Below, piece after piece: positions 61,577-64,000 of a stretch of 64,000 bases of DNA; the first letter of the stretch is position 1; every line of letters starts with the position of its first letter. A program made the translations under genes and the position numbers. Location of the stretch: NCBI RefSeq assembly GCF_002001015.1, contig NZ_MUNO01000026.1:248001-312000 (forward strand). The letters run 5' to 3'. The notes beneath the pieces were generated by a model. The model was not told where the DNA came from and ran no database searches. It saw only the letters and a program-made list of their open reading frames with translations. This stretch comes from Polaromonas sp. A23. Lineage in GTDB: Bacteria > Pseudomonadota > Gammaproteobacteria > Burkholderiales > Burkholderiaceae_C.

Positions 61577-61611
61577 GATGTTTTCCTTTCAGCGTGGGTG
61601 GGTCGCCGGCT

Positions 61612-62040
61612 TCAGGGCTTCAGGGTGAGCAGCCAGCTCAACAGATCTGCCTTTTCGGCGGCGCTGCATTCGCGGCCCAGCACGTCGTTGCAGTTGCGGC
61701 GGAACCATTTTTCGGTTTTCGCTGCATCGGTGAAACGCTCGGGGTTGAAGGCCGGTGCCAATGGGGAGATCGACTTGCCGGTGGATGCGTGTTTACCGGC
61801 CTGCGTGGGCACGGCGCCATGACAGGAGGCGCAGCTCCACTCGCGGCCCTGCCGGGTGGTGAACAGCTGCTGGCCCCGGGCCGGCAAGGCAGGCGCACCG
61901 GCTTGGGCGGTGTAGCCGCCTAGCATCTCCGCCGGCGTGGCTGCCCGGGCCACCGGTGCAAATACGGCACAGCCAAGCCAAGCTGCAGCAAGTACGAAGC
62001 CAAGCCCCGCGCGGTGTGAAAGTAAAAGCGACAGTTTCAT
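61612..62040 (-). CDS. shp: Sphaeroides heme protein (SHP)-type cytochrome c
   Basis: The 142-residue protein has a signal peptide (cut near PVARA) and a heme c site CASCH (about 70-74). The segment from ATPAEMLGGYTAQAGAP to the end aligns with Rhodobacter sphaeroides SHP, the DUF1924 family. The SHP-specific axial Asn is conserved in FRRNCNDVLGREC, with the Cys pair around it. SHP binds oxygen transiently. The gene heads the minus-strand module. The ATG at 62040 (MKLSLLLSHRAG) is used. Confidence 0.92.
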   Translation of the reverse strand: MKLSLLLSHRAGLGFVLAAAWLGCAVFAPVARAATPAEMLGGYTAQAGAPALPARGQQLFTTRQGREWSCASCHGAVPTQAGKHASTGKSISPLAPAFNPERFTDAAKTEKWFRRNCNDVLGRECSAAEKADLLSWLLTLKP

Positions 62041-62368
62041 GTGTGACACCTCTTTTTGGGATGCCTTCATGATGCTGCGCGGTCCTTAGGGTTTTCTTAA
62101 ACCGGGGTACGCTGTGCCTGACAGCTGTCCGAGGACGGTCAGCATGAAATTCATTTTTGAAGTCCGCATGAAACTTTCTAGGGTGGCTACGCGAGTTACT
62201 TCCAAAACCCCGATCGGTATCTCCGGGAAGTGGTGTGGAATCCGAAGTGGGAAGCCGGGGCTTGAAAAACCGCGTCCGGCCGATAGACTCGGCGTTCGCC
62301 CCCAAGAGATGGCCCGTGCTCACGCCGCGTCCCATCTTCTGCCTGCCACAACAAGAGAGCCCTTCCCC

Positions 62369-62755
62369 ATGCCAGTCATCAAACACAACCCCAAAGAACT
62401 CTTCCCGCAATACCGCTGCTACAGCCACGCCATGGAAATCCGCGGCGACTCGCGCATGCTGGTGATCAGCGGCCTCAACGGTTATCTGGCAGACGGCAAA
62501 ACCATGCCTGAGTCTTTCGAGGAACAGGCCGAAGTGATCTGGACACACATCCAGACCCTGCTGCGCTCTGCCGGCATGGACCTGCACAACCTGGTTTCCG
62601 TGCGCACCTATCTGGCCGACCCGAGCTACGACGAAGCCAATGTGCGCACACGCGTGAAAGTTCTGGGCACTCACGAACCCACCCTCACCGTGGTTTGCTG
62701 CCGGTTGCTGGACCCGAAGTGGAAGCTGGAAGTTGAAGCCGTGGCGGCCACCTGA
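62369..62755 (+). CDS. RidA/YjgF family protein
   Basis: The 128-residue protein begins MPVIKHNPKELFPQYRCYSH and has VISGLNGYLADGKTMPESFE and LVSVRTYLADPSYDEANVRT, family landmarks. The catalytic Arg of canonical RidA (imine deaminase) is plausible in VSVRTYL. An open frame upstream is not used. A HAD gene follows 10 bases later. Confidence 0.88.
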   Translation: MPVIKHNPKELFPQYRCYSHAMEIRGDSRMLVISGLNGYLADGKTMPESFEEQAEVIWTHIQTLLRSAGMDLHNLVSVRTYLADPSYDEANVRTRVKVLGTHEPTLTVVCCRLLDPKWKLEVEAVAAT

Positions 62756-62765
62756 GCGCTTCGTC

Positions 62766-63383
62766 ATGACAGCCCAAGTGCAGGCACTGCTGTTCGACCT
62801 CGGCGGCGTGGTGATCGACATCGACTTCAACCGTGCCTTCGAGCACTGGCAGCCGGTGTCGCGGCTGTCCCTCGACGAGATCAAGGCCGGCTTCCAGTTT
62901 GACGCCGCCTACCAGCAGCATGAGCGCGGTGAAATTACCGCAGCGCAATACTTCACCCATCTGAGCAACACCCTCCAGCTGCAGGAAGGCCATGCGCGTG
63001 TTGCCGAGGGCTGGAACGCCCTCTTTCTCGGCGAAATCAGCGAAACCCTGGCGATGATCCAGCTCGCCCGCGGGCAGCTGCCCTGTTATGCCTTCACCAA
63101 CTCCAATACCGCCCATCAGGCTGCCTGGTCGGCGATGTTCCCGGCGGTCGTTCAGGCGTTTGACCGCATCTTCGTCTCGTCCGACATGGGCTGCCGCAAG
63201 CCCGAGCGGAAGGCCTTTGACCACATCGCTCGTGCGATCAACGTTGCGCCCCAGGCCATCCTGTTTTTTGACGACCTGGCCGAGAACGTCGCCGGCGCTC
63301 AAGCTGCCGGACTGCAGGCTGTTCATGTGCGCGGGCCCGAGGATGTGCGGGCCGCGCTTGAACGCATAGGCTGTATGACATAG
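62766..63383 (+). CDS. HAD phosphatase, YihX-like
   Basis: The 205-residue HAD protein closely resembles E. coli YihX (alpha-D-glucose-1-phosphate phosphatase): ALLFDLGGVVIDIDFNRAFE, QFDAAYQQHERGEITAAQYF, and motif IV ILFFDDLAENVAGAQAAGLQ. Motif I has DLGGV as in YihX. The ATG at 62766 is used. A DUF1697 gene follows. Confidence 0.92.
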   Translation: MTAQVQALLFDLGGVVIDIDFNRAFEHWQPVSRLSLDEIKAGFQFDAAYQQHERGEITAAQYFTHLSNTLQLQEGHARVAEGWNALFLGEISETLAMIQLARGQLPCYAFTNSNTAHQAAWSAMFPAVVQAFDRIFVSSDMGCRKPERKAFDHIARAINVAPQAILFFDDLAENVAGAQAAGLQAVHVRGPEDVRAALERIGCMT

Positions 63384-63390
63384 TCCGGGC

Positions 63391-63936
63391 ATGAAACACG
63401 CCGTCTTCTTCCGCAACCTGAACCTGGGCCGGGCAAACTGCCCCGACAAGGCGCAGCTGGAAGCGGCCTTCCTGGCCGCCGGTGCAGACACAGCTGCATC
63501 GTTCCTGACCAATGGCACCCTTGTTTTTTCTGTCAGAAGCAACACCGCGGCACGTAAGGTTCTGGCCTTGGCCTGCCGGTTACTGCAGGCTGAGTGCGGC
63601 CTCAAGGAGCCCGCTTATGTGCGTCAAGTGGATTATCTGGTCGGCCTCGTCGCAAGCCATCCGTTCAAGTCTGTAGCACCCGGCAGCGTCTACGCATGCT
63701 GCGTGTCCTTCCTGCCCGCAAAATACGCCGAACCGCCTGCATGGCCGCGGGCGTCGGCTCGCGGCGATGTAGAAATATTGGGTGTCAACGGCACTGAGGT
63801 GTTCAGCGTCAGCCGGCAAATTGCCAAGTCGCCCGGCAGCCCGAATGCGTTTCTGGAAAAATTATTGGGCTCACCGGTGACCACGAGGAACTGGAACACG
63901 GTGGTTCGCCTTGTCGGGAAGCATGACGCTCCTTGA
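63391..63936 (+). CDS. DUF1697 family protein
   Basis: The 181-residue protein begins MKHAVFFRNLNLGRANCPDK and ends TTRNWNTVVRLVGKHD, both matching DUF1697. The fold has two similar domains with no known activity. It starts 7 bases after the HAD stop, so RidA, HAD and DUF1697 may be co-transcribed. The last 64 bases of the window hold no gene I can support. Confidence 0.88.
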   Translation: MKHAVFFRNLNLGRANCPDKAQLEAAFLAAGADTAASFLTNGTLVFSVRSNTAARKVLALACRLLQAECGLKEPAYVRQVDYLVGLVASHPFKSVAPGSVYACCVSFLPAKYAEPPAWPRASARGDVEILGVNGTEVFSVSRQIAKSPGSPNAFLEKLLGSPVTTRNWNTVVRLVGKHDAP

Positions 63937-64000
63937 ATGAGCCCGGCACGCGACTTCGTGGTTTTTCTCAAACACTGTCAGGTTTAAAGGGCTGTACGTC

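Noticed and set aside
1..64000. CRISPR arrays, prophage, rRNA or a replication origin
   Set aside because: No regular spacer-repeat arrays, phage structural genes, rRNA sequence or DnaA-box cluster was seen.

Overview
This window looks like a chromosomal segment of a betaproteobacterium in Burkholderiales, most likely family Comamonadaceae (Polaromonas/Rhodoferax/Variovorax-like). This is inferred from four things: high G+C; an imuA-imuB-dnaE2 mutagenesis cassette with a short-form ImuB; the divergent pepA-holC / lptFG arrangement; and copies of a degenerate 'GCTATCAAA...GGGCGC' repeat that I associate with this family. Most of the window is ordinary housekeeping and metabolic sequence with few long gaps.

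Layout, left to right. 1-1622 (minus) is an OmpA-like/ankyrin lipoprotein gene that runs off the left edge; its ATG overlaps the stop of the peptide-uptake operon yejA-yejB-yejE (1619-5613, minus). fabI (5716-6516) diverges from yejA. Then come a GNAT protein, a periplasmic LigE-type DNA ligase, a large PLP amino-acid decarboxylase, an NfeD/SPFH membrane pair, a DUF2237 protein and tRNA-Ser(GGA). 12901-17158 holds a cupin, a branched-chain amino-acid binding lipoprotein and the operon pepA-holC-hypothetical; lptF-lptG diverge from pepA. A short CbiX, a CysB-type LysR regulator and an aminotransferase follow. 22373-29479 holds a DUF3309 peptide, HrpA, a membrane protein with a degenerate GGDEF domain, and argA. 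29499-37620 is a run of small enzymes and exporters: thioesterase, two LysE exporters, two GSTs, GFA, a DsbA-like protein, DUF1272, LysR, nitronate monooxygenase and a phosphoribosyltransferase.

37617-43069 (minus) is the SOS mutagenesis cassette imuA-imuB-dnaE2, with a CTG-N10-CAG LexA box just upstream. PhoD-like phosphatase and DsbB genes follow. 46023-48940 is an unusual two-gene unit: a 624-residue coiled-coil lipoprotein followed by a papain-fold cysteine protease with an intact triad. Next to it (49215-49677) are gene remnants: a diverged copy of the cysA 3' end and the tail of a VOC-family gene. A small GNAT/DUF2277/NTF2-like operon separates these from the intact sulfate-uptake operon (hydrolase-sbp-cysT-cysW-cysA, 50983-55516, minus), which has a possible 15-codon leader ORF.

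The right end has a LysR/azoreductase divergent pair, an FMN reductase, and a minus-strand module in transcription order SHP (oxygen-binding cytochrome c), diheme cytochrome c, cytochrome b561, OmpR-type regulator and histidine kinase (62040-58307). RidA, YihX-like HAD phosphatase and DUF1697 genes close the window.

The most unusual items are the ankyrin lipoprotein that sits directly behind yejE, the lipoprotein/papain pair beside gene debris, the SHP redox module with its own two-component system, and repeat copies lying in frame inside conserved genes (hrpA, imuB, dnaE2, cbiX).
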